This document shows, in pieces, positions 1 through 7,324 of a stretch of DNA of 40,485 nt; the stretch's first letter is position 1, and each line of letters begins with the position of its first letter. Source of the stretch: an uncultured Methylococcaceae bacterium (GTDB lineage Bacteria > Pseudomonadota > Gammaproteobacteria > Methylococcales > Methylomonadaceae); contig CAIYOW010000013.1 in the NCBI GenBank assembly GCA_903927955.1, positions 1-40,485 of the forward strand. The letters run 5' to 3'. The notes beneath the pieces are model-generated. The model was not told where the DNA came from. It did no database searches and was given only the letters and a program-made list of their open reading frames with translations. The position numbers and the translations under genes were made by a program.

Positions 1-122
1 ACGCCATTGACGTAAGACCAACCTATCTGACCAACGTCAGTCTGTACATCTTCGGAATTAAGCGGAAAATCCGAAACGTATAGATTGCTTACAACTCCAT
101 CTACTATAACAGCATAGTTCAT
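1..122 (-). CDS. 5' fragment of tail-fibre assembly gene (redundant copy)
   Basis: Minus-strand start codon at 120-122, reading leftwards off the edge of the window. It is the same sequence as the 5' end of the complete gene at 40110-40466. On the circular map the gene starts 7 bp after the stop of the tail fibre gene (130-132), so the fibre and its putative chaperone form one unit. This is not an independent gene. Confidence 0.85.
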   Translation of the reverse strand, partial: MNYAVIVDGVVSNLYVSDFPLNSEDVQTDVGQIGWSYVNG

Positions 123-141
123 AAAAACCTCACGCGCTTAA
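1..141. repeat. Left copy of 141-bp exact terminal direct repeat
   Basis: Bases 1-141 are identical to 40345-40485; identity stops at base 142. The copy carries the start codon (cat at 120-122) and first 40 or so codons of the tail-fibre assembly gene that is complete at the other end. This is what a circular contig cut at an arbitrary point gives, and 141 is the top default k-mer of MEGAHIT. A genuine short terminal repeat cannot be excluded from sequence alone. Confidence 0.97.
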
Positions 142-1656
142 GAATTCAGTTATGATTACCAGTCCGGGGGTACCATTACCACCAGCAACATTGGTTGCGC
201 TATTATACACGGCTCCACCGCTACCTCCGGCGGCATAACCGGCGGCATTGTTTCCTGCAGCTAAACTAGGGGTTTGGATCATTTGACCACCCCCCCCAAC
301 AGCCGATGATGCACCGATTGCTCCAACAGCGGCAAGATTTGCAGCAGAAATAACATAATTAAAGCTAGAACCACCGGGTGCTCCTGTGCCAGTTATATCC
401 CCAGTTCCACTACCGGCACCAGCACCCCCGCCGGGGCCTGCGGATGCTCCACCTCCGCCATTGGCAACACATAATGTTCCTACGGAAGTCACTCCACCAG
501 ATGAACCGCCATTATTACCGGCTGCACCGCCAGATCCTGCTGCGCCTATTGTAATTGTTTGAGAAGAACCTATAGTGGATTTTGTTACTGTTACCCGTGA
601 ATACCCCCCAGCACCGCCACCACTACTACCATTACTATTGCCAACTGCGCCAGCAACACCTCCGCCGCCACCACCGCCACCCCAGCATTCAATAACACAG
701 TAAACCATTCCCGTAGTCGGCGTGTAGGTTCCCGAAGATGTAAACTTCTGAATATTAATTTTGTCAAAAACTGGAACGGTGACTGAATTTCCATTAATCG
801 TAGGGCTTGTAAGTGTTTTATTCGTCAGCGTTTGCGTTGCTGTTAATGTAGCGACGGTGTCTGTAATAGCTGGTAAAGTTAAAGTGTAATTTGTTGCAGT
901 GCTGTTAGCAGAAGAAATAGTCGTAGCCCCAGTAGAACTACCCAGCAGCGCGATAGTGCTGTTATTATGAGTCTGTACACCACTCCATGTATTCGCAGCA
1001 CTTAATAAAGGTATAGCCGCCCCAGAAGTTCCAACCGCATTACCTGTAAGTGTTGAAGCATTAAGATTAGGTACATTAGTAGTTGAGGTTACCGAAAGAG
1101 GAGCCGTACCTGTAGCCACCGAAGAAACAAGCTGTGTCCCAGTAACAGTGCTGGTAGAAGTTAAAGTCGTAAAAGCCCCTGTATTTGGTACAGATGAGCC
1201 AATAGCCCCAGGAGAAGCAAAAGTAGCTCCGCCTAAATACCCCGCACTTAAATTGGTAACAGTTGTAGTGCTGCTAACTAAGAAAGGAGCCGTGCCCGTA
1301 GCTAGGGTGCTAGTAATTTGCCCTGAAAAAGAAGCACTAGTAAATGAAGGAGCCGTGTTAAGGACTACTGACCCTGTACCCGTAGAAGTTGTAACCCCTG
1401 TACCCCCATTAGCTACGGAAAGCTGTGTGCCTGACCAATTAGAGTTATTAATAGAGCTAAGAACAGCTAAAGATCCTAATCCAAGATTACTTCTAGAAAC
1501 AGAAACACTAGCTACATCACTCAAATTATTGCTGCCTAGTAAAATCCCAAAAGGAGAAGGGCTAGTTCCAAACCCATTATTTAGCTGTACTACCAACTGG
1601 TTAAGCCCGTCTGTAGGGTTATTTACTTGCCCAAATAAAGGAATATAAGCTGTCAT
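130..1656 (-). CDS. Tail fibre with glycine-rich C-terminal domain
   Basis: A 508-residue receptor-binding fibre candidate. The N-terminus (about 1-60) would anchor to the virion. An ANGGTG motif at 82-87 is typical of phage fibres. Residues 114-139 and 176-200 are two divergent copies of a segment containing ATGTAP and STT.V.NL. A fibre motif TNKTLTSPTING lies at 278-289. From about residue 301 (FTSSGTYTP, then ECWGGGGGGGG) to the end the protein is a glycine-rich domain with many GG and GGG runs, like domains at phage fibre tips. The body is Ser/Thr/Ala/Gly-rich and lacks obvious enzymatic motifs. The assembly protein follows on the same strand across the contig junction, and spanins lie upstream. 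Receptor specificity cannot be read from the sequence. Confidence 0.85.
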   Translation of the reverse strand: MTAYIPLFGQVNNPTDGLNQLVVQLNNGFGTSPSPFGILLGSNNLSDVASVSVSRSNLGLGSLAVLSSINNSNWSGTQLSVANGGTGVTTSTGTGSVVLNTAPSFTSASFSGQITSTLATGTAPFLVSSTTTVTNLSAGYLGGATFASPGAIGSSVPNTGAFTTLTSTSTVTGTQLVSSVATGTAPLSVTSTTNVPNLNASTLTGNAVGTSGAAIPLLSAANTWSGVQTHNNSTIALLGSSTGATTISSANSTATNYTLTLPAITDTVATLTATQTLTNKTLTSPTINGNSVTVPVFDKINIQKFTSSGTYTPTTGMVYCVIECWGGGGGGGGVAGAVGNSNGSSGGGAGGYSRVTVTKSTIGSSQTITIGAAGSGGAAGNNGGSSGGVTSVGTLCVANGGGGASAGPGGGAGAGSGTGDITGTGAPGGSSFNYVISAANLAAVGAIGASSAVGGGGQMIQTPSLAAGNNAAGYAAGGSGGAVYNSATNVAGGNGTPGLVIITEFLSA

Positions 1657-1662
1657 TTTACC

Positions 1663-1908
1663 CTACTTGCTAGACCAAAGGCGAATTGCGTCCAATCTGG
1701 ACGCACAAATAGCTAAAGCTTGTTCTTCTTTAACTATAAAAGATGCCACACAACTGTCAGTTTTACAATCAGGAACAACGGGTTTTTCTACATTTACCAA
1801 TAAGCTGTCGTCGGGCTTAACTTTTTCTATTTTAGTGATCACCACTGGCACGGTGGGAGCGCAACCAATTAAGGGTATTAGCAATAATAGGGCTAACCAT
1901 TTTATCAT
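1663..1908 (-). CDS. Outer-membrane spanin (Rz1-like lipoprotein)
   Basis: An 81-residue lipoprotein starting MIKWLALLLLIPLIGC. The lipobox LIGC puts the lipidated cysteine at position 16. The mature part is short, with a proline-rich start and two close cysteines in PDCKTDSC, and a helical C-terminus. The gene starts inside the 3' end of the i-spanin gene in another frame, the classic Rz/Rz1 nested arrangement. The start at 1908 was chosen over an upstream in-frame start at 1974 because it places the signal sequence at the N-terminus. With the i-spanin it would fuse inner and outer membranes at the last step of lysis, which implies a Gram-negative host. Confidence 0.85.
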   Translation of the reverse strand: MIKWLALLLLIPLIGCAPTVPVVITKIEKVKPDDSLLVNVEKPVVPDCKTDSCVASFIVKEEQALAICASRLDAIRLWSSK

Positions 1909-2224
1909 CACTGGGCTTAATTGTTTTAATGCTATCCAGCTGCTGTTGGGCTTGTAAATTAATGTAAATGGCATCGTCCCTCTCCTTTTTAAGGGCTAAT
2001 ATATTAGCTTCAGCCGCAGCTTGTGCTGCTTTTAGAGATTCTTCATTTTGCTTTTGTTGTTGCTGCGTGTCTTTTTCGAGTTGTTTAATAATTTCAGATT
2101 GCTGGCCATAAACTATAATGCCATGAATTCCTGCAAAAATCGCGCCTATAATAGCAGCACCAATACCCACTTTTACCCAAGATATAGTTGGAATAAAATT
2201 TGTTATCTTTGAAATAAAATCCAT
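1832..2224 (-). CDS. Inner-membrane spanin (Rz-like)
   Basis: A 130-residue protein with one N-terminal membrane segment (about residues 17-40, VKVGIGAAIIGAIFAG) followed by a long Gln/Lys/Glu-rich coiled coil (about 42-105). This is the layout of i-spanins: cytoplasmic N-terminus, periplasmic coiled coil. The ATG at 2224 was chosen over 2275 because GAGG stands 8 bases upstream and the longer form adds an unlikely basic leader. The o-spanin gene begins within its 3' end in another frame. It lies downstream of the jelly-roll structural gene and far from holin and endolysin, which are on the other strand. Confidence 0.85.
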   Translation of the reverse strand: MDFISKITNFIPTISWVKVGIGAAIIGAIFAGIHGIIVYGQQSEIIKQLEKDTQQQQKQNEESLKAAQAAAEANILALKKERDDAIYINLQAQQQLDSIKTIKPSDDKMVSPIIANTLNWLRSHRASGDH

Positions 2225-2283
2225 TTTCGAAACCTCAAAAAAGGGAGGGTTTTTACGCCCTCCCCTAATGCACATTCAAAAGT

Positions 2284-2832
2284 TTAGGAAATACGGATCA
2301 AATTAAAGTATGACCCGATAACAACTGTAGTAGATGAAGCGTTTGAAGTATTCTGAGCAGCCTGTACGTTCAAAACACCTGCTGCGTTAACTACAAAACT
2401 GCCACTAAAATACAGATTCGTGTAAACAGCAGAAGAACTCGAGAAGTCAGAACCCAAAGCTGTTACGTTAGTCTGAGCATTAATAGTCGTGCCGTTATAG
2501 TTAATACCCGTCACGTTCAAAGAAGTTACAGTCAACCCGCTGGAAGCTACCAAAGCAGCTTTAATACCACCCGATGCCGCCGCAGTGCCCTGTAACATAC
2601 CCGAAATTTGATAAGTCCCACCGGCTACCAAAGTTGTTGAGGTTAAACCAGTGGCAGTTGCCAAAGTCGTGCTACTTGTGGCAGTAAGAGTAGCTGTCGA
2701 AGCATACGACAAAACCGAATAAGGTTGTCCTGAGAGCGTAGCGTTAGCATTAATCTGATTGACTAATCCATAAACGTAATCGGTAAGTCCTTCACCGGGG
2801 ATAACGCCCGAAGGCAAAGTAATTAAAGCCAT
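2284..2832 (-). CDS. Virion structural protein, jelly-roll-like (fibre or decoration)
   Basis: A 182-residue Ser/Thr/Ala-rich protein predicted to be mostly beta. The C-terminal half has the pattern GGIKAAL, then YFSGSFVVNAAGVLNVQAAQ and NTSNASSTTVV.GSY, which I recognise from TNF/C1q-like jelly-roll domains of phage structural proteins. The N-terminus (LPSGVIPGEGLTDYVYGL) could be the virion attachment part. AGGAG lies 8 bases before the ATG. It is the first gene after the promoter at 2882-2910 and heads the late minus-strand unit with the spanins and tail fibre. Fibre, head fibre and decoration protein are all possible. Confidence 0.6.
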   Translation of the reverse strand: MALITLPSGVIPGEGLTDYVYGLVNQINANATLSGQPYSVLSYASTATLTATSSTTLATATGLTSTTLVAGGTYQISGMLQGTAAASGGIKAALVASSGLTVTSLNVTGINYNGTTINAQTNVTALGSDFSSSSAVYTNLYFSGSFVVNAAGVLNVQAAQNTSNASSTTVVIGSYFNLIRIS

Positions 2833-2881
2833 GTCTAGTACTCCTAATTTTGGTTATACCGGACAATCCCGGCGATAGAAT

Positions 2882-2910
2882 ATATTACCCTTTTACAATT
2901 CTGTTTTCAA
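2882..2910 (-). promoter_or_regulatory. Sigma70-like promoter for the late minus-strand unit
   Basis: Reading the minus strand: TTGAAA (2910-2905), a 17-base spacer, then TAATAT (2887-2882). Both hexamers are close to consensus and the spacing is optimal. It lies across the 3' end of the primase-helicase gene, about 50 bases before the ATG at 2832. A weak CCGG-GATTGT-CCGG hairpin sits in the leader. It would give the structural, spanin and fibre genes expression separate from early replication genes. No experimental support. Confidence 0.55.
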
Positions 2911-5694
2911 CGGCTCAATACCCTCCATTTTAGGGTGAGAAAGGTCTATTTCCCAACAAGGTGTTGTAACTGGTGTCAAAATATCGACACCGGCGGCTAG
3001 TTTAGTCTGCCTATTCCTGTTTCTGACGACCCCATCGCGCACAAGCTCCCTTGAAAGCTCCTGGTAAGAAATACGATTTTCCGCTGCATATTTATGCATA
3101 AGGTCATTAGGTATAAATAGACGTTGCTCTTTTTTTTCGTATCTGCCCATTAAGGCAAATTTTGGCTGGTGTACAAGAATAGTAGGTATTTTAGGGTTAA
3201 AAGAATCCTCAACAATAACAAAATTCTGCATGTTGTCTTTAATAAAGCAGCTAAGGTAATCAGCCGCAGTTTTAACACCTCTTTTGGCAGTTTTGTTTTC
3301 CTTAATGATGTCCATAGCATGACTAATATAAGGTTTAGGGTAAAAAGTTAATAAAGGGTCCCCAAACTTCTCGCTTGTGAGAATATTAGCAGCAACAGTC
3401 CAGCAGGATAGCCACCTTATATTGTAGCGATAATCCTGGTCTTTAATGCCCATATGCTTGGTGTAAATATTAACTAAATTGTATAAATCGGATCGGATAG
3501 AGTTAAGATTATAGTTCTTCATCAGGTGTACTAAAAAAGCTGGGCCGGCATATCCTGCATTCAGCTGAAACTCATCTTGTAACTCAGAAGTATTTGAAGC
3601 ACTTAAGTTTTTAGGAAGGCTTAATTCAATCTCCATAATACGAATAGCTTTAGCATGTTCGTTAGCATTATTTAGAATATCAACAATAGGGGCGTTAGTG
3701 CTACCGATGAAAATATTCTTCCATACTCCTTGGGTTTTTATATCCTCGGCAGAAATAGCTAATCGCCTAATATCACGACCACTAGTAAAAGTATCAATCT
3801 GCCCGGCTAGAATATTAGTATCCATACGGCCCCATTCGTCGTTAAAAACGGGTAGGTTCTTTCTATTTGCAATAGCCTTAAACTTAGCTTTAACACTCTC
3901 GCCGTTGGTAAGGGTCAAAGCCCCCGAAAGGCCCCAAACACTTTCACCTGCTATAAGTGCTGTTGTTTTACCTTGACCTGACTTGCTACTATAAAGAGAC
4001 ACCATTGCGCCGCCTTCATTATCACTGGTGGCGAACTGCATAAGTATAGAGGCAAAAGAAGAAACGACTGCAAGCCCTTGGGCTTCGTTACCAGCCGAAA
4101 AAAGCTTATTGGCCGCCCGTCTCCAACCATTGAGAGAACCTTTAGGATTGCGCCTTAGTAAATCAGCTGCTTTTTCTACTTCTGGTGTACCAGATATTTC
4201 ACCAATAGAACCTCCAACCTTGTAACCTTCTCGACCAAGGACGAAAATTTGGTTGTCATCTTTCCAGCCAAAAGAATTGTAGCTAATATCTAGTTCACGC
4301 ATTTTCTTTCTCCCGTTTATCATCCCTTTCACAAGCTTAACAAATTGCTTTTCCATGCCAGTCTCACACATAGGCCCATAAGCACTTAAAACAGACATAC
4401 CATTTGAACTATTTAGGGTTTCTACTGGTATTGTAAAAGACTTCCATTTGCTAAAAGGCGTACGGGTTTTAAACTTTACAGATTGTTTACCTTGCTCGCC
4501 TAAGGTTTCTTCTTCCCGCATAGTGTCAATGTAAAATGGCTGATCACATACAATTACTTCTTTCTCGACCTCCTCAATTTTTACCTTACACATAATTTGC
4601 ATGTTAGGACCCCAATAATAGGGGGTAGGAAGCCAAGGTTTCTTTTCTTCGACTATTAAAGGAGGTTTTTCTTCTACTTCTTTACCAGCCTGAGTTGGGG
4701 TCGTAACCGCAAAGGGGCATCCGGTGCAGCCTTCTTCGTTAAGTTCTTTGAACCTTGCGCAAGTTGTAGGTCCGGTTTGTTTCCTTCTCGCTTGGTCGAG
4801 TTTTGCAGAGGTTTCGGCTTCACTATAATTAGAATGACCTGAAGACCATCGTTGCGCCAGTTCCTCTCCATCCTCGCAATATGCCAACACTCCAAGATTA
4901 GCATACCAGACTTGTTCAGAAACAACGCCCCGAAGTTCAGCGAAACTTTTGAGTTGATTGCATTTTTTAGCAACCATACTGCCGTAGTTCGGTGGAAATT
5001 CCCTATCATTAAGTCCTCCCAGAATTGATTGCCCGACTTCGTCGTTAGAAACTGCGGGTAGCCAATTAGGGTTAATCTTGTCCACAAATAAAGAGTTCTC
5101 AAAAGAAGGTGCGTCCTTAATGATATAGACATCTAGGGGGTGCTCTTTGTTTTTTCTGTTTTTTGTCTCAATTGGTCTGAGGATACTTGCAGAGTCAGAT
5201 GTTCTAGCATGGTCAGCAAATAATCCACTCCTGCGAACGCTTCCCTTAAAAGCTTTTGCTGTTTTTTTCCAATCCGGTTCTGACATAGGATTATCCAATA
5301 CAAAATAAGCATGGACACCATTGCCAGAACAAACCAGTAGAGGGGTAATAATATTGGCGTCTGCAACAAATTTAATAACAGCATCTTCAGCCTCCTTGAC
5401 ATTAGCGTAAGGTTTACCGTCACCAGCATCAATATCCAGCCAAAAAGCCTTAATGGACTTGACGTTAGTTTGCAACCTACCCTTGTTTGGATCAACGTAA
5501 GACGAACAAGCAAAATAGGCAGAGGCACCAGCCTTGTCAGTTGCGACAATAAAGTTCGCTAGTTCAAGATTGGTTTTGTAAAACCTATTAAAAGTTTTAC
5601 CTTCTCTGCCTATTGCTGTGCCACATCTATACCCATCTCCTTCAGGTGGTAGTATTTTTCCCAGAAAGTTTAGAAGGGCGTCCATTGATTGCAT
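2893..5694 (-). CDS. Primase-helicase: AEP-type primase fused to an SF3/DUF927-like helicase
   Basis: A 933-residue replication protein. The N-terminal part resembles archaeo-eukaryotic (RepB/prim-pol) primases: FWLDIDAG has the D87-I-D89 metal pair and GNGVHAYFVLD supplies H128. A cysteine cluster follows (C312, C323, C326), as in PriCT-like linkers. The C-terminal ATPase has a Walker A at about 572-577 (SGQGKTT) and a Walker B at about 617-622 (FNDEWG), with the DUF927-like context LYSSKSGQGKTTAL. It would prime and unwind DNA for the family A polymerase encoded upstream in the same unit. Its 5' end overlaps the HTH gene by 53 bases; ATGs at 5694 and 5685 are both possible. No T7-type TOPRIM primase is present, so this is the only primase candidate. 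Confidence 0.8.
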   Translation of the reverse strand: MQSMDALLNFLGKILPPEGDGYRCGTAIGREGKTFNRFYKTNLELANFIVATDKAGASAYFACSSYVDPNKGRLQTNVKSIKAFWLDIDAGDGKPYANVKEAEDAVIKFVADANIITPLLVCSGNGVHAYFVLDNPMSEPDWKKTAKAFKGSVRRSGLFADHARTSDSASILRPIETKNRKNKEHPLDVYIIKDAPSFENSLFVDKINPNWLPAVSNDEVGQSILGGLNDREFPPNYGSMVAKKCNQLKSFAELRGVVSEQVWYANLGVLAYCEDGEELAQRWSSGHSNYSEAETSAKLDQARRKQTGPTTCARFKELNEEGCTGCPFAVTTPTQAGKEVEEKPPLIVEEKKPWLPTPYYWGPNMQIMCKVKIEEVEKEVIVCDQPFYIDTMREEETLGEQGKQSVKFKTRTPFSKWKSFTIPVETLNSSNGMSVLSAYGPMCETGMEKQFVKLVKGMINGRKKMRELDISYNSFGWKDDNQIFVLGREGYKVGGSIGEISGTPEVEKAADLLRRNPKGSLNGWRRAANKLFSAGNEAQGLAVVSSFASILMQFATSDNEGGAMVSLYSSKSGQGKTTALIAGESVWGLSGALTLTNGESVKAKFKAIANRKNLPVFNDEWGRMDTNILAGQIDTFTSGRDIRRLAISAEDIKTQGVWKNIFIGSTNAPIVDILNNANEHAKAIRIMEIELSLPKNLSASNTSELQDEFQLNAGYAGPAFLVHLMKNYNLNSIRSDLYNLVNIYTKHMGIKDQDYRYNIRWLSCWTVAANILTSEKFGDPLLTFYPKPYISHAMDIIKENKTAKRGVKTAADYLSCFIKDNMQNFVIVEDSFNPKIPTILVHQPKFALMGRYEKKEQRLFIPNDLMHKYAAENRISYQELSRELVRDGVVRNRNRQTKLAAGVDILTPVTTPCWEIDLSHPKMEGIEPLKTEL

Positions 5695-5935
5695 CCAATA
5701 GGTATTGTTTACGTTGGAACTGGGTTACTGATAAAGGTACAGGGAAATGCTTCCTAGCCTTAACAATAGCCGCCATTTTTTCTTCTAAAAGCCCTAGCTT
5801 TGTACCCATAGGCTCAACACCATTTAACCAAGTTCGCACTGTGGAACTATCACAGCCCAGCAAATGACTAAGATCTGCAATGGTCAAACTATATTGAGCC
5901 TGTAGATAAGCTAACCTATCTCTGATTGAAGCCAT
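5642..5935 (-). CDS. Small HTH DNA-binding protein
   Basis: A 97-residue protein with a helix-turn-helix of Xre/Cro type at about residues 17-37 (LTIADLSHLLGCDSSTVRTW), where CDSSTVRTWL is the recognition helix. The rest is basic and helical. The start overlaps the stop of the gene upstream (TAATG), so translation is coupled; the 3' end overlaps the primase-helicase start by 53 bases. It may be a transcription regulator acting on the iteron-like motifs at 17518-17754, or an origin-binding partner for the primase; the sequence does not decide. It is the only clear HTH regulator in the genome. Confidence 0.7.
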   Translation of the reverse strand: MASIRDRLAYLQAQYSLTIADLSHLLGCDSSTVRTWLNGVEPMGTKLGLLEEKMAAIVKARKHFPVPLSVTQFQRKQYLLDAINGRPSKLSGKNTTT

Positions 5936-6930
5936 TATAAAATACCCGAAAGAAGGTTGTCCAATTCTGGGTCAGTTAAATCAGGGTTAATTGTCGTGGC
6001 CTGGGCCGCTGGCTGTCCCCCTGGAAGGTCAAAGTCCAACTGTTTCTCAGCAGGTTCGACAACTGTTTTTTCTGATTTAGTGGGTCTTCCGCGTTTCTTA
6101 GGTTCTTCCGGGGCTGCTTCATTAATAAAAGCCATTGGATCTTGTTGCGCGGGTTCTACTTTTTCTACTTTTGGCACTGTACCATTAGTGCTAGAAATAG
6201 CAGAGGTATGGGCAGGAGCAACAGAGACATTAACAGGAACGTCATTAGCACCAACCACATTTTTAGCTTCCTCCGAACCTATCCATTTCCGTACCCCAAC
6301 TGCTTGATCTTCGCTAACATAACCCATGGCCTTAAATACCAGCTTGGGGTAATCTACCTTGGCATCAAACGAAAGCTGAAATACTACTGTGGGGATTGGA
6401 ATATTATTGCCCGTCAAGCGTACCATGACCTTATTAAGCTCGTCCAGAGAAGCACCCGGAACACGTAGCTCATAAACATTACGTTCTGGATCATCAGCAA
6501 GCACAACTGCTAACTTTTTATAATCCGCACAGGCTTTAGACTGTTTACCAGCTGGAGTAATTTTAGAACCCCACACATTATGAGGACACGCAGCACAGGT
6601 TTTACTTTGTGGATTACTAGCTTGTGAACTTGGCCCTATGCCATTGTCTGAATAGCAATTAGGACTTTTGTTGTCTTCACCAGTATAAGCTTCGGCATAA
6701 TATGTTTTTGACTTATGCTTATTAGCATTAACAATTATGACATCTAAAGTGAAGCTGTTAACTAATTGCTCGTCGCCATTTTCGCGGATACGAAATTTTG
6801 AAGCTTTGATGCCAATAGTAGCATGGCTCTTAGATGTTGAGGAAAAAGCCTCATTAAGAGAAAGATCCATTGCTCCAAAATCTTGTAGATAGGCTGGCAG
6901 CTTAGTGTTGGTTGTAGCAGGTACTGACAT
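5935..6930 (-). CDS. Putative ssDNA-binding protein with zinc motif and AT-hook
   Basis: A 331-residue protein. Residues 40-220 form the conserved core with four cysteines (C92, C112, C115, C134) in the pattern NCYSDNGIGPSS ... TCAACPHNVWGSKI ... KAC, which suggests a bound zinc. Residues 277-285 are an AT-hook-like KKRGRPTKS in a low-complexity Pro/Glu/Ala linker. The last 15 residues are acidic and hydrophobic (DLTDPELDNLL), like the protein-interaction tails of SSB proteins. Together with its place between helicase and primase this suggests the phage SSB; family membership is inference. AAGGAG precedes the ATG. Alternative: another zinc-bearing recombination mediator. Confidence 0.5.
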   Translation of the reverse strand: MSVPATTNTKLPAYLQDFGAMDLSLNEAFSSTSKSHATIGIKASKFRIRENGDEQLVNSFTLDVIIVNANKHKSKTYYAEAYTGEDNKSPNCYSDNGIGPSSQASNPQSKTCAACPHNVWGSKITPAGKQSKACADYKKLAVVLADDPERNVYELRVPGASLDELNKVMVRLTGNNIPIPTVVFQLSFDAKVDYPKLVFKAMGYVSEDQAVGVRKWIGSEEAKNVVGANDVPVNVSVAPAHTSAISSTNGTVPKVEKVEPAQQDPMAFINEAAPEEPKKRGRPTKSEKTVVEPAEKQLDFDLPGGQPAAQATTINPDLTDPELDNLLSGIL

Positions 6931-6931
6931 A

Positions 6932-7324
6932 TTATTTGCTCCTTACGTTTACGGTTGTTACTCTGGTTATATTTAATCCGGGAGGGATCTCCTCGGAGTC
7001 TTCTAGGAATTCTTCTACTCCTTTTTTAGACGCTCTAAAATCTACTAAGTTCCACAAGGGGACAGAAGAACTAAAAACAAAGTCTTTGAACATATCCCTG
7101 TCTGCCATGGTTACGCTAGTTTTAATAGTTTTGTAGGCTGTGCCAAACTCGGTTTTATAGTTCTCAACACCGTCTTCATTCATACGCCCAAGTAGCCATG
7201 TCTCAATCTTATTTAATTTATCGTCAATAGGTTTAAGAGCTTCTTCATGCTCCCTGACCATTGTGCGTTTTTGGTCCCTAAGGGCAACGTACTTGTCAAT
7301 AACCTCACTCAGATTGTAGCTCAT
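6932..7324 (-). CDS. Conserved phage protein of unknown function
   Basis: A 130-residue protein. The N-terminal half is a charged helical region (about 1-48), likely coiled coil. The C-terminal half has a pattern I recall from replication modules of other phages: YKTEFGTAYKTI, SVTMADRD.FK.FV, WNLVDFRASKKGVEEFL, then PPGLNITR. Its function is not known to me. The start overlaps the helicase stop (ATGA), and one base separates its stop from the start region of the next gene, so it belongs to the replication operon. A role beside the helicase or the SSB candidate is guesswork. Confidence 0.75.
   Translation of the reverse strand: MSYNLSEVIDKYVALRDQKRTMVREHEEALKPIDDKLNKIETWLLGRMNEDGVENYKTEFGTAYKTIKTSVTMADRDMFKDFVFSSSVPLWNLVDFRASKKGVEEFLEDSEEIPPGLNITRVTTVNVRSK

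Noticed and set aside
1148-1648. Plus-strand frame of 166 codons inside the tail fibre gene
   Set aside because: Antisense shadow; low-complexity Val/Pro/Leu-rich translation of the repetitive fibre DNA, no ribosome site, opposite to the local operon.
4674-5549. Two further minus-strand frames (152 and 138 codons) inside the primase-helicase gene
   Set aside because: Out-of-frame shadows of a gene with clear motifs; compositions are atypical and there are no start signals.
5642-5935. Lysogeny repressor (CI-like)
   Set aside because: It is in mid-operon with the primase, has no divergent Cro-like partner and no integrase is present, so a lysogeny switch is not supported.
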